From: Perilla frutescens
Lineage: Eukaryota; Streptophyta; Magnoliopsida; Lamiales; Lamiaceae
Assembly (NCBI GenBank): GCA_026008535.1
Contig: BRKX01000002.1
Location: forward strand, 73,429,380-73,493,379
Direction of reading: 5' to 3'
Length of the DNA stretch: 64,000 bases
The position numbers and the translations under genes are program-made. The notes beneath the pieces are model-generated. The model was not told where the DNA came from. It searched no databases and saw only the letters and a list, made by a program, of their open reading frames with translations. Positions within the stretch are counted from its first letter, which is position 1; every line of letters starts with the position of its first letter. This document shows, piece after piece, positions 10,988-22,568 of the stretch.

Positions 10988-12942
10988 TTTTCATTGGAAA
11001 TCACAGTTCAAGACTTGAGCAATTTGCATAAACCATTATCCTGGTCTGCAATTACAAGGCATCTTATATAAATGGTGCAATTACACCACCACCACCGTGA
11101 ATTATTTTTTGCAACTAGAGCATACCTAGATTTTTTCAATGAGATGAAATGATGTAATTTTAACTTGATAAAGTATATATGATTTTATAATTACAAAATA
11201 TTAGATGGTGATGTTGTAATTGCAAATTAAGGGTAAAAATTGCTTTATTTGCGGAATTAACCCAATTGTGAGCAACTTAATAATTTGTGTTCCGGTTATA
11301 TTTTAGAGATGGTCTTTGGAATGTCCAACATACATAAGACCCTGTATATATCAGACGAAAAAATGTATTACTTATAAAACTGAAAAATATTACTTATAAT
11401 ATTAAAAAGTATCATATTTATTTTTATTACCGCAAAAAATAAAAAACTATACAAAAAATCGGTGACATTTTTGTAAATTACTATATTTTTTGGATTGAAA
11501 AAGGTATCATTTATAGCTCTGAAAAATATCACAAATTTTGAACTGACGGTGACTTTGCGTATATTTTATTGTGTAGATACCATCATAATAATTGTTCTTA
11601 TTGATGATGATATGAATCTTCTATATATGAGAGAGAGTATTTTGTAAACTGATGTACAATCAAATAAAATAGGAGACGCTTGTAGATTGACTGATAGATT
11701 GGTAGAGAGAAAATCTCGAATTGCACATTTCATTTTCGAATGACTGCAGCACATATATAGATATGCTATTTGCCTTCCTTTTTCACTTATGTACATATTG
11801 ATCTCGCATATCAGTTACGTTATTTACTGTTATCAAATTACCTGTTTCTAACACAAACTAAATTCTGGTGTAAAGTTAAGAAGAAAAGGCACTTCTCCAC
11901 TTGTAGTAGAAACTAAAGCTGCGATGAATTGCAAAGATTGCAATGAATGCATTAGCCATAGCAATTGCATTTATTTGTGTTTTGTCCTCGTTCATACTCC
12001 TAAATGCAGTTCACTATGTAGTTAGATTGCAATGGTGTTAGGTGATTGATATTTTCGATTAGACCTACGGCTATGTGTCTTCTACCCTGCTTTTTTTTGC
12101 ACATTCTCTATGTATGAGCTTAAAAAGGAGTCCTTTAAACATGATATATTGTGAAGCAGGAAAGATGCAAGACCCTTTTTCTTTGTCTGAGGATGAATTC
12201 AAAAAGATTACGAGGATCAATTTCATGGCTGCTTGGTATCTTTTAAAAGCTACGGGTAAAGCAATGCGCGATCAGAAATCTGGTGGTTCCATTGTATTCT
12301 TGACCTCCGTAATTGGAGCTGAAAGAGGGTTGTATCCAGGCGCAGCAGCGTATGGTTCGTGTTTGGCTGGCGTGCAGCAGCTAGTACGGGTAAGTTTCAC
12401 CTCAATATCGGATAATTCAGTGCATATATCAAGTGTGCAAATGGATATGAAAACGGCTTGATAGATTGCATTAGCAATAATTTTTTCCACCAGATTGAAT
12501 CTTGGTTGTTTTCTTTTCTCTACACGAATGCTGGGAAATTAGGAGTAGTATTAGCTTTAAACATTTGCACCAGGAACACATGAACGCACAACCCCCCCTC
12601 AGCCCTTAATGAGGTGGTTATTTATTAGGATTTTACATGAGTGTTTAAGCTCATGCTTGGCAGACGTCGGCACTGGAGATAGGGAAGCATCAGATAAGGG
12701 TGAACGCGATTGCTCGTGGGTTGCATCTTCAAGATGAGTTCCCGGTGTCCGTGGGCAAAGAGAGGGCGGAGAAATTGGTGAATGAAGCTAATCCGCTACG
12801 TCGATGGCTCGACGTTAAAAATGATTTGGCATCGACGGTAATTTATCTGATAAGTGATGGTGCACGCTACATGACCGGAACCACCATATTCGTTGACGGC
12901 GGCCAGTCTTTGGTAAGGCCTCGCATGAAATCCTACATGTGA
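10551..12942 (+). CDS. Short-chain dehydrogenase/reductase-like protein with degenerate active site, 4 exons, 266 aa
   Basis: Exons 10551-10642, 10737-10936, 12160-12389 and 12664-12942 join in frame with GT-AG introns (phases 2, 1, 0). The ATG follows a purine-rich leader and is the first in frame. The product has the SDR Rossmann plan: strand VLLTSNGDDIS (8-18), NAYS at 92-95 in place of NNAG, the tetrad Asn (Asn118), Ser147, Tyr162, and a C-terminal VNAIARG and TGTTIFVDGG typical of FabG-like SDRs. Two hallmarks are changed. The TGxxxGIG cofactor loop reads TSNGDDIS (11-18), and the YxxxK pair reads YGSCL, so Leu166 replaces the catalytic Lys. No targeting peptide is obvious. The frame is otherwise clean, so it is probably expressed, but as a non-classical SDR or pseudoenzyme. 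Family is certain from motifs; activity is unknown. A possible AATAAA lies at 13,079. Confidence 0.88.
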
Positions 12943-13301
12943 AGCGAGTTTTTGATGATGTTGGTTTGCTTTAAGTAAGATATTACAATCACTGAATTGG
13001 CTAAATCAACTTATAAACAACTAAATGTATTTTTTGCGCTGTATGTTCCTTTATTTTTCCTAGTGCACGTAACAGCTGAATAAAATTGGCCAACTCCTAT
13101 TTCAAATATCTAATCCGCGTGCCCACCAAAGTCTCTGAAAACTTCAGAAACATATGGCTGAATCTCTTTGGCAACAAAAACATCAATATAAGTAAATTTG
13201 TTCCATGTCTTTTATATTGTCAAGATTTTGGATCATCATTATGTAGTGGACAGTAGAAATCTTGTAATTTTTTGTATTTTTATTTAATAAAGGTGTGATC
13301 T
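12943..13301. other. 3' flank of the SDR-like gene
   Basis: AT-rich, with a possible poly(A) signal (AATAAA at 13,079-13,084). No other feature seen. Confidence 0.5.
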
Positions 13302-13670
13302 TGATACTAGGAAATGAGAGAAAATATTAGAAGAAATGGACGAAGAAGGAGAAATAAGGGTGAGAATCAGATTTATCTCATTACTTGCCTCTTTCATTAA
13401 TAATTTTGATATTTATAGTCCATCACATGGTTGTACTATAATCCTAAAGCATATGTTAAAAATAAAACATGAAATAAAGACAGCCAATTAACATTTGGGC
13501 CACTTCTGTTAGAATAAACATAAACATTGGGCTACAACCACTGGAACGTCGATCCGATACTTAGTGACCCCTTCTTGACCCAAATTGACTTCCTTCTTAC
13601 CAGCCCAAATCATCTGTGAGGACTCTCAAATTAAGATTTAACATTTTTTCTCCTCACAAACCCTAATCCC
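13302..13670 (-). repeat. Possible LTR of the chromovirus relic
   Basis: It lies immediately downstream (minus sense) of the integrase C-terminus. In minus sense it begins TGTGAGGAG after a purine-rich tract and ends near CTAGTATCA. The position suits a 3' LTR of the decayed Ty3 element, but no second copy is present in the window, so both the identity and the ends are tentative. Confidence 0.3.
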
Positions 13671-14445
13671 CAATTCACCCTTTTCAGTAATGTTCATGAT
13701 ATTACCCCTTCCATTCAAAGATCCTTGTCCATAAGGATTTATTTCGCCAAATGCCCGAACCAGAAAATTCAAATCTTCTAGGTGACTAGATCTTACTTCA
13801 ATTCATCGCAAATAACAATTTTTTGCAGAATCTCAAACTTAGATCGTCTAACTACTCTCTCTGCTAGTACTGCACATAGTTTGATGATAAAGATTCATTC
13901 TTCATCATGGGAGGGCAAAGTTTCAGAGGGTTGGATATAGTCGCTCAATACCTTCTTCAGTAGTGACACATGGAACGTGGGGTGGATTTTCACCCCTTAA
14001 AGTAACTCCAGGCGATAGACCACGCTTCCAATATTCGTTGTGATACAGTAAGGGTTGTAATACCTAGCCAACAACTTCAAGTTCTTTCCAAGAACTACGG
14101 AGTTCTATCGAAAATGTTGTAAACATTAGGAACACATAATCCAATACTACAAATTCTCTTTCAGTTCTTTTCAAATTAGCGTAGACCTTTATGCGATTCT
14201 AGACTGTCTATCGATTAGACATATTTTTTTGTCATTCTTCCATCACCTCTTTGAATTTATTATTAGTTATAGATACATACAAAGTGAGTGTTGTGGAGGG
14301 GGTACTCGTATCATGCCTCAAAAGGCTGATTTCAGACTCGAGTGGTAATTGGTATTATACCAAAACTCTGCCAGTGGCAACCACTTAGATCATAGCTTGG
14401 GGTGGAGATGAACCATGCACCTTAGATAGGTCTAAAGGCACTAAT

Positions 14446-14643
14446 TGTAATGACCCATTTTTCAAAATTATTATTTATAAATATAATATTTTTAGTCTTG
14501 TCGTTATGATCATCTCAGTTACATAATTTATATTTTAGTCTTCCCGCCTATAGAGAAAATTAAAAAAAATAATATCAAGAATTCATAGTATGAAAATACA
14601 ATAATTTATGCTCCCAAATTCCATAACTAATCCAAAAATTCAG

Positions 14644-14708
<65 letters not shown>

Positions 14709-16636
14709 CATCCAAAGAACAGTTAGTTTTTCCGCAATCTTCGATCTCAACTCACGTTTTGCTAACGGCAGAACTGCTCCATAGTTTGTCTTCTCTTGAT
14801 CCGACACTCATGATCCAATTACAAAACCTTCTGCGTGAGTTATTAAAGAACCATCTTAAATATTCAAAGAAATACTTCTCCATTCAACAAGCCTATGCCT
14901 CTCCAAATCCACTTTGAATCATGACGAGTCACTGATTTGTAAATCTTATTAAGGTAACTCAATTCAATTTCAAATACAATTCATCTACTGTCTGTAATAT
15001 TCACATACTAACCATCATAAATTTTGTGATATTTTTACAGTAATGCTCCATTGACATCGAGTCTAACTTTATGTTCTTTCTAACTCAATACGTACCGGAA
15101 ATCTCCACCACAGTCCACAGTTCCTTTGCCAAATCTTTGTTAAGAAATTTGATCACACACTACAAATCAACGTTTAAGCGGCGAACGGAAACACTAAAAT
15201 TGAAACTCCTCTACAAGGTAAATCACTTTTCTATCAAAAGTTAGTATGTAAATTACAAATATCGAATTTAGTGATCATCTTGATAATATCTAATAATTAC
15301 CGTTTGTAATTGAGAAATCCTTTATTTATAGTAGTAATTGTAGAATGTATAATAAATATATGTTATAAACTAAAATACAATTCAAGTAAATAAAAATTAG
15401 AATAAGACCTGTATTCTCTTAAATTAATATGATGTGCATGAGTGAATGGTGTAGGTGTTAGACGTAAAGAGACATAAAAAAATAGTTATCAAGTATCGAT
15501 TATAATCAAGGGATTACATGAAGAGAATTAGTTAAAAATAATAATAATTTTGTGTCAATATATAGCATATCATTTTATGCCAAAATCTAGTTTAATCTTT
15601 AAAATATATTAAATGTTCTTGTCACTCCCAAAACCTCGTCAAATCAATCAATAAGATTAATAAAACTTGTTATTCTTTAGGCTAACCAATAGTATTAAAT
15701 ACATATATAAAACTTTTCTTAAATAAAAAATATTGGAATAAATACATAACAAAAATAAATTAACACTTTAAAATTTGATAATTCTTAATCTTATTAAATT
15801 ATTTTAATGTTATCTCTGCTAGGCGAAGACGAGTTAATTCCATCAAGTCTTTATCAGTTTGCATTGAAAAGTTGAGTCAAAGGTCTTCAAAGTAAAGGTG
15901 GGAAATTTTATACGCACGTGGTTATTTATTATCCATTATATATTGATCTTATGATTTATTGTTCGACTGAGTGTTTATGTGAAAGTTAAAGTTAAAGTTA
16001 AAGTATGCCAGGGACCGTTCATAGGTCCGGGACTGTAAAAGTTGTCCTTGGGTCGCCCACCATGCATGTGTATATGCATATACTTGTTCAGAGACCGTTA
16101 ATAGGTCTGAGGCCGTGATAAGTTGCCTTTGGGCTGACTCCCCACTGTTCAAACCATTATTATATTGACATTACATGAATGTCTGAATATGAGTTACTCG
16201 TTTAATATGTTTTGGATAATGCGTATTCTCCACTGAGTGTATTCGTTATACTCATCCCTTCATTATAACATTTCAGATTGAGGAGTTCGGTGATGGCAGT
16301 GAGGAGATGGATGATGGTTAAGTTTATATTTAAATATTTAAGTTACTAAACTCGTTTGACTACTAAACTTAGGTTGATATTTCAGTTGGAGTGTGTGTTT
16401 CTTACTTTAAAAATATTTAGAAGTTTGAACTATTTAAAATCGCTTCCGCACTATGTTATATGAATTATTATGTAAGTTTCTTAAATAGAAGTTTATTTAT
16501 GTATTATTATGATTTTCTAGTATTAGTTTTATTCCATGTTTGAGAAAATGTTTTAAATTCTCTTTCATGCATTATTTATATGTTAATTTTTATAAAATAA
16601 ATAGCATTCTAGATTTATAAAAAATAGGGTGTTACA
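14446..16636. mobile_element. Solo LTR, 2,191 bp, with 5-bp TSD CTAAT
   Basis: Starts TGTAATGACCC and ends GGGTGTTACA, so the ends are near-perfect inverted repeats with canonical TG and CA. The 5 bp CTAAT flanks both sides (14,441-14,445 and 16,637-16,641). There is no coding sequence, primer site or second LTR inside, so recombination has left a single LTR. It contains an (AAT)n array near 14,645-14,708 and a rough tandem duplication around 15,985-16,140 in which 'gggaccgttcataggtc' recurs as 'agagaccgttaataggtc'. It sits in the integrase of an older element. Confidence 0.9.
14645..14708. repeat. (AAT)n microsatellite
   Basis: About twenty uninterrupted AAT triplets inside the solo LTR. 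Confidence 0.95.
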
Positions 16637-17345
16637 CTAATTCACCATCTCAGTTTGTCTATAGGGTGATATGCAGATGTCATATCCACACTAGTTCCCA
16701 TAAGTTATAACTTCTACCAAAACAAATTGATAAAGACTTTATCTCTGTTAGTCTCAATGCTGAGTGGTTGTCCATGTAGTCTTTAGATAGAGGCTAGGAA
16801 GACTTTAGCAACAAATTGAGCAGTGTAGGGTGTGTTATAAGAATGAAGTGCCCATATTTTGTGAGCCTATCCATCACAACCACTAGAATTACATCATTCT
16901 TGAAGGACATGGCAATTCTTCAATAAAGTCCATGGAGATATGAGTGCAGGCCTAGCTGGGGATCTACAAGGGCTGTAGCAAGTCAAGATACGGCCCTCAT
17001 GTAGGTTTACTAACACAACAAGTGGTACAGTTGTTCACCCTCTTAATCACGTCATCTTTCAAGTGTGGCCAGTAGAAAAGCTCTTCAATCTCACATAAGT
17101 TCCACAAATGCCAATATGTATCCCATAAGAGGAGGTATGCATCTCTTGTAGGAGTAGCTGCTTGATATTAGTACCACTACCTACAACAATTTTGCCCTTG
17201 TATTTAAGTAATTTATCCAGCAATTCATAGTCTGAATAAGTGTCTTTGTTCAACATCTTAGAATTTATTACCTTGATGCACATGGTGTTATCCTTATAGT
17301 TGTCCATAATTTGTTGCATCCAAACAAACACTACAATGGTAATAG

Positions 17346-18855
17346 CGCGACTGACAGATGTATATTTTACACAACTTTCATATATGATTTGATGATGTTT
17401 AGAATGTTAAGTTGTGTAGTTTATAAAACTTTTATGCTTAATTTATTATCATTTGAATTTTTGATGTTTTTGCTAGTTTTGCATTAATAGTTGTGAATTA
17501 ATTGAATATTTGAAGCAAAATAGTCAATTATGAGCATGGAGAGTTGAAGGAGGGCCCAAATAGGCTCTAAAACTACACACGGTGCAAGGTATCCATTTTG
17601 CAAACATTCACAGTAATATTTTTGAACGTTTATGATAAAGTTCACAATAAAGTATACGGACGCTATTATGAACTTAATAGTAAATGCAGAATGTAAAAGT
17701 CACAATGAGTTAGTAACTCTATTTGATCAATCAATCTACGTCAGGGGGACTTGTCAGGTCCGTGAAAAATAATTCACTACTCCAATGCAACGTTTACTTG
17801 AGATATTACATGCAGCTGACCTCCCGTCACTCAATATCCGTTCTACCCGTATACTCTTTTTTGATCAATTAAACTGTAAGATCCCCTCACAGCCTAGACT
17901 CTCCCATCTAGTTCCTATGAAAAATCTCTCCGAGACTACTTTTGACAGTGTATGAAAAGAGTTTCAATACACGAATACTAGAACACTAATCTCTAGCCTA
18001 ACAAAGATAACGGAAACTATGTGGCTCTTTAAACAATTAGAGCTCTTAAGAATTATATGCAATCTATCTATTCAGTGCATTCGGTATGTCTAATAAGTTC
18101 TGATCTCAGGCTATTTATTAAACAAAGATATAGCCTTAACATGAGAATTAGATTTCCTAATCCTATCAGATATCTTATAAGGAAATTTACTTAAATAGAC
18201 AAACCCTTGATCCGCGGAGAGCCTTGTTAGAACTCTTCCATCTTTAGATATCTTCCTCATCTTCAATCACATGCTCTCCAAGCTGATTAAAGTATCTTCT
18301 AGAACGATCTTAAATCTCTTCTTGGTTGGCAAACTTCAAACAACTTCAATGATCTTAGAAGAAAACAATATAGACAAAGATGTTCATGCAAATGTTCACG
18401 AATATTGCAATGAACATTGTTGATCTTGAACCTTCATATTAGATAGCACAGCGGAATGTCTTGTATGTTCACAAGATGACTTTTGGCTATTACTTAAGCT
18501 AGCTAGCAGTACTCAGTTGTTGAACAATCTTAGTTGTGTCTCGATGCACAACCGCCTTCATCTTCAGCTCAATCCAATCTTCCTGCTTGAGTTGTCTTCA
18601 TCTCGTTCATGTATATCTTTATAAACGTTGTCCAGAACAACAAGCATACTTGGAAAAACCAAATACTTAGTGATGATTCTATGCCATAAAGATCAATGAT
18701 AGGTCCAAAGTTAAGTGTGCTTGACCTGGGACAATGGTGAGATAAGTAACCCCTTAGAAAGTTTATCAGGGAGTGTACGAGTGAGGACAAATCACACTGG
18801 AAAGACTCGTGTTGGTTTGTGGGGACAATCGTCAATCCGGTAGTCGAGTTGTCAT
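17346..18855. other. Intergenic or old LTR sequence
   Basis: No gene supported. The stretch just upstream of the primer-site match at 18,860 may be the remnant of a 5' LTR, but no paired copy or clear start was found. Confidence 0.35.
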
Positions 18856-18859
18856 AGGG

Positions 18860-18872
18860 TGGTATCAGAGCA
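18860..18872 (+). other. tRNA-iMet-type primer binding site of a lost retrotransposon
   Basis: TGGTATCAGAGCA fully matches the primer-site word complementary to the 3' end of plant initiator tRNA-Met, used by Ty1/copia and many Ty3 elements. It follows a GTCATAGGG tail that could be an LTR end. No gag or pol follows, so only the 5' edge of an element remains, or the match is by chance. Confidence 0.55.
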
Positions 18873-19172
18873 TATCTACCTTTCTGTGGGCCTGTATTAT
18901 TTTCAAATATGAATTTATATAGACAAAGTTTATGTTAAAATACAATTTAAAATCCAACGGTCCATTGTCTGGGCCATGCTTACTCCAAAAAGGTACAAAA
19001 GATTTACTTTTTATATTGATATGTATTCATATGCAATAATATAATGACACAATTGAAGATTTATATTTGTAACTTATAAGTACCTTTTTTGGGTTTGTTC
19101 CACTTTGCTCTATATCTAAGAATTTGTCCTTCTTCAGCTTGTCAACTAGAAGTTGTTTGTTTAACTTATGAA

Positions 19173-19352
19173 GACTTGACTTTCACTTTGGCCATTAGTT
19201 GGAATGACTTGGGCTTCAGTTTGGCTGACTTTACTTTCAGTTGGGTTGTCTTGACCAGCGGTTTGGTGGACTTGGATATCAGTTCAATTGTCTAAACCTT
19301 AAGTTCAGTTGACTTAGCCTTCAGTTGGATTGTCTAAGTCTTTAATTTTTCT
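19173..19352. repeat. 21-bp minisatellite, about eight diverged units
   Basis: From 19,206 the units are exactly 21 bp (19,206; 19,227; 19,248; 19,269; 19,290; 19,311; 19,332), with an earlier related unit at 19,173. The consensus is roughly GACTTGGCCTTCAGTTGGNTT, alternating GAC and GTC starts. Because 21 is a multiple of three, the plus-strand open frame over 19,089-19,295 contains 7-residue repeats such as DLGFSLA and DFTFSWV. No family recognised. Confidence 0.85.
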
Positions 19353-19399
19353 TGAGTGTTTTGACATTTCATCAAAACTTTATTGAGACTTCTTTTGAT

Positions 19400-19780
19400 T
19401 GGTTTTCCTAACAATGGGGAATGATTGGACTAAAGAAGAAAGCATATTAAGAGATATATATTAAATTGGTAGGTCAGTATTATTTCTTTAGTGTAATAAA
19501 AATAATACTTGATGCATTTAATTGTATCCTAAGTTATTGAATATTGGAAATTAAATAAATCTATCAGGTCAATTTAATATTCTTCTAGATTCCTGTTGTA
19601 GCCCAATATGACTGAAGTGGACTGGGGATGGAACAAGAGTGAGAGGCCCAAACCAATTAGGTTTGGAGACCTAATTTTCGGCCACCTCTCTAATAAATAG
19701 AGAGGTGGGGGACGAAAATTAGGGCATCACAATCAGCCCCTCTTTTGCGCTCTCTTAATCCCCATAGTATTCACACCCGT
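19400..19780. other. LTR-like sequence with a strong hairpin
   Basis: Mainly non-coding. It contains a hairpin at 19,670-19,723, listed separately, whose loop holds an AT-rich TATA-like stretch. It may belong to an LTR promoter region of an unidentified retrotransposon. Confidence 0.35.
19670..19723. repeat. Inverted repeat forming a hairpin of about 21 bp stem
   Basis: Left arm 19,670-19,691 starts CCTAATTTTCG and ends CCACCTCTCT. Right arm 19,699-19,723 is its reverse complement apart from a few extra bases in the middle (TGGGGGACG against CGGCCA). The 7-bp loop is AATAAAT. Too symmetrical for chance. Confidence 0.85.
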
Positions 19781-19979
19781 TTAGTAGTACGCCACCAGCC
19801 CCCACCACCGGTGCCAAAACCAATATCCTCCGTCATTATCCATACCAATACTTTGGAATAGTGCCTTATACAAGAAAAGAGAAATACAATAGAAAACAAA
19901 ATATAGTATGAAGCAAACTGGATTTAACTGTATATATGTGTGTAGAATAGGACTGACATTATCAATACGTGAATAATAA

Positions 19980-20970
19980 GACCTGCATTTGATCACCAAA
20001 GAGATATACGCGATTCTTCAATTAAAAATAAGACCTATGTTGAAGATTGCAAAATATCACATAAGATATTAATAAAGTCAAGACGTGGAATATTACCTCA
20101 TTTTCTATTTTGCAAAACTAGAGACCCATGTGCCTTCACTTGAAATGATAATAACTGGCGGGAAAATACAACCATGGTCATCAAAGCAATATCTTCGAGA
20201 TAAAATTTGTACTAAAATAAAGAATTAATTAGGCACCTTATATAATATTTTAAAATTTAAATAGACATAAAAAAGATAAACTACATTGCCCATAATAAGT
20301 CTCATATGCTCGAGTATATGAGCATCGATATTTTCTCTAAATCGTATGGTTGTTTCTCATATTAATATCTCATCATTCTTGCTACAATATATATATATAC
20401 ACACACACACACATAGGTATGTGTGTTTTGATCAAAAACTAAATTCAAACAAAATAATAACAATTAAAAAAAATATAACATAAAAAATACCTGAATTTAT
20501 GTTTCTTCATGCACTCACACACATGCTCAATTTCTTCTGGCATACCCCAAACACGAAATAATTCTTTTAATACATTAGCCAAAAGAATAAAATCATTCAT
20601 TTTAGTATCTTCATGTGAGTCATCCAAAAAATCTCAATCCATATATTTTTAATTTGTTCTCATGCATAACAAAATTCTTATCTAGACTAAGGGTAAAAAG
20701 TGATAAATTTTTTAAATGTAAATATATTATACATTTTATCGTCTTCTAATGAATCTTCGATGAATGACCGAAACAAAAACATATGTGATCAGTTGAGAGG
20801 GAGGGCAATTGATTTGGACTGGGATATTATATAGACACACAAGTGCTTGGTTACTCCTTGGTGCCTAAGGACTTGGCATGATAAACAATGCAACCACCGC
20901 TCACGATCCCCATTCAGAATAGATGTGAAACAAGAACTAAAAAAATGAGGATGCTAGGTAAAGGAAAAAC
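19980..20970. repeat. Segment copy A of a triplicated unit of about 1 kb
   Basis: Shared landmarks across copies A, B and C are: 'tcaattaaaaataagac', 'aaatatcacataa', an exon-like block, and 'ctagactaagggtaaaaagtg' (A and B). In copy A the exon-like block (minus, about 20,491-20,640) reads MNDFILLANVLKELFRVWGM and continues PEEIEHVCECMKKHKF before a CAG|GTATTT donor. The junction with copy B is marked by 'gatgtgaaacaagaactaaa' near 20,925, found again near 22,270. Confidence 0.8.
20491..20640 (-). pseudogene. Exon-like fragment, copy A (unrecognised gene)
   Basis: The minus-strand frame reads DDSHEDTKMNDFILLANVLK and then ELFRVWGMPEEIEHVCECMK, ending at a consensus donor (CAG|GTATTT). An extra T in a T-run breaks the frame upstream compared with copies B and C. 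I do not recognise the protein. Confidence 0.55.
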
Positions 20971-20984
20971 CTACAGTTGATCAT

Positions 20985-22330
20985 CAAAGAAAATGTTTAG
21001 ACACATGTAATTTTTCAATTAAAAATAAGACATATATTCAAGATTACTAAATATCACATAAATATCAATAAAAATTTCCGGTAGTACCCCATTCTTTTCA
21101 AAGAGGCTTTCATCATCTCAATTCTCTTACTTGTTTTTAGAATTGTTGAATGATTACATATCAATATCACACTATTCTTGTTATAAAATATATGTGTGAT
21201 TAAAAACTCAATTCAAATAAAATAATAACAATTGAAAAAGTGTAACATAAAATAATACCTGAATTTATAGCTTTTCATGCACTCACAGAGATGCTCAATC
21301 TCTTCTGGCATACCCCAAACACAAAAAAATTCTTCTAATGCATTAGCCAAAAGAATAAAATCATTTATTTTAATATCTTCATCGAGTCATCCAAAAATCT
21401 CAATCCACATAATTTTAATTTGCCCTCATGTATAACAAAAAATTTATCTAGACTAAGGGTAAAAAGTGATAATTTTTTTTGAATGTAAATAGACTACACA
21501 TTTTATCGTCCCTAATGAATTTTCAATAAATGACCGGAACAAACATATGTGACCAGTTGGGAGAGAGGACAATTGACTTGGACTGAGATAATATACAAAT
21601 ACAAAAGTGTTTGGTTACTCCCTGGTGCCAAATGATTTGGAATTATATATTATATCATGGCCCACAAACGGTAGAAAATTAGAATGCATAAAAAAATAAA
21701 AGTGATTACCGGATATAGCACCAACTTCGCTATTAACCGAGATAGGCAATTCTGACTCCACTAATTATCATTTCATGGTGTCTCGGTAATAAAAATAAGA
21801 AAAACTTATGGTTTGCTCAATTTTTTGGGTCGAATCTCCATGTACATCTACATGTGGTCACGTTGGGCTACATGTAGTCACGTTGGGTCCTAAGAAAACT
21901 ATGATGCTGGTCACGTTGGGCTACATGTATGGTAGTAAATCCACTTACTTCTTTTATGGTATTCAAAAAACACAATTGTTGAAAACTTAATCTAAAATAC
22001 TAGAGCTATATATACGCTTCATATATACTTTACTTCTTTTATAACACCCTATTGCCCGTATTTCTCCTGTACGATATAGATAAATTATTTTGATTGTTTT
22101 AACATATGATATTTATGTGTATGACATTACTAAATGAATGCAAAAGTGGTTGTGGATTAGTTTCAATTCATCATTAAACATTCCAATCTTAATCTGGTGT
22201 TAATTTGTCGGTAATCACACCACTTATCCACCATAACACTCAATAACAATGCACCGGTTACAATCCCACTGAGGATAGATGTGAAACAAGAACTAAAAAA
22301 ATGAGGGTGTTAGGCAAAGGAAAAATATTT
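20985..22330. repeat. Segment copy B of the triplicated unit
   Basis: Begins 'cagttgatcatcaaagaaaatgttt', repeats the copy A order including the exon-like block (minus, about 21,258-21,405) and 'ctagactaagggtaaaaagtg', then continues into unrelated sequence. A further match to the unit edge appears at 22,265-22,320. The block in copy B keeps the donor CAG|GTATTA, but its frame carries a stop after the start of the acidic stretch and a Cys for Arg change (FCVWGM). Confidence 0.75.
21258..21405 (-). pseudogene. Exon-like fragment, copy B
   Basis: Same block as copy A: FILLANALEEFFCVWGMPEE followed by IEHLCECMKSYKF and a GT donor. It is broken by a frame change near the DDS/DED stretch. Parent gene unknown. 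Confidence 0.5.
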
Positions 22331-22446
22331 ATTTAATAGCATTATCAAATAAAAATTATTTAAACAAAAGTGTTTTACCATTAGAGCTACATCTCCTTTT
22401 TTATAACAAACCCCTAAAATATTTATTTAATAGCATTATCAAATCT

Positions 22447-22568
22447 TGACGAAGAACGTTCTTGAATCTTCAGGAACAACTTGAAGATTTGAATTTGATA
22501 ATGCTGATCGGAGGGTTGAACACCTTGATTCCAGATCAAATGTCAAATTTGGGATGATTTTGGCGAAG
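22447..22568 (-). repeat. LTR-type fragment, inverted copy of 29,334-29,458
   Basis: The reverse complement matches the LTR-like block at 29.3-29.5 kb with roughly 80-85% identity by eye, e.g. 'caaatttgggatgatttt' against the complement of 'aaaatcatcccaaattcg' and 'gatcggagggttgaacacc' against its counterpart. The left neighbour in minus sense is unrelated sequence, so this is a truncated LTR remnant. Confidence 0.8.

Larger units (their letters stand above)
13880..17345 (-). mobile_element. Decayed Ty3/gypsy (chromovirus-type) integrase region, split by a solo LTR
   Basis: Reading the minus strand from 17,345 down, broken frames give the zinc-finger region (HTSSYGIHIGICGTY, YWPHLKDDVIKRVNNCTTC), then the core (SMDFIEELP, VVVMDRLTKYGHFI), then, after the nested insertion, WLPLAEFWYNTNYHSSLK and finally GVKIHPTFHVSLLKKVLSDY near 13,930. 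This is the order of a plant chromovirus integrase. Frames shift and stops occur throughout, so it is long dead. Removing 14,446-16,636 plus one TSD copy rejoins the integrase reading across the junction. RT and RNase H were not found to the right. Confidence 0.85.
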
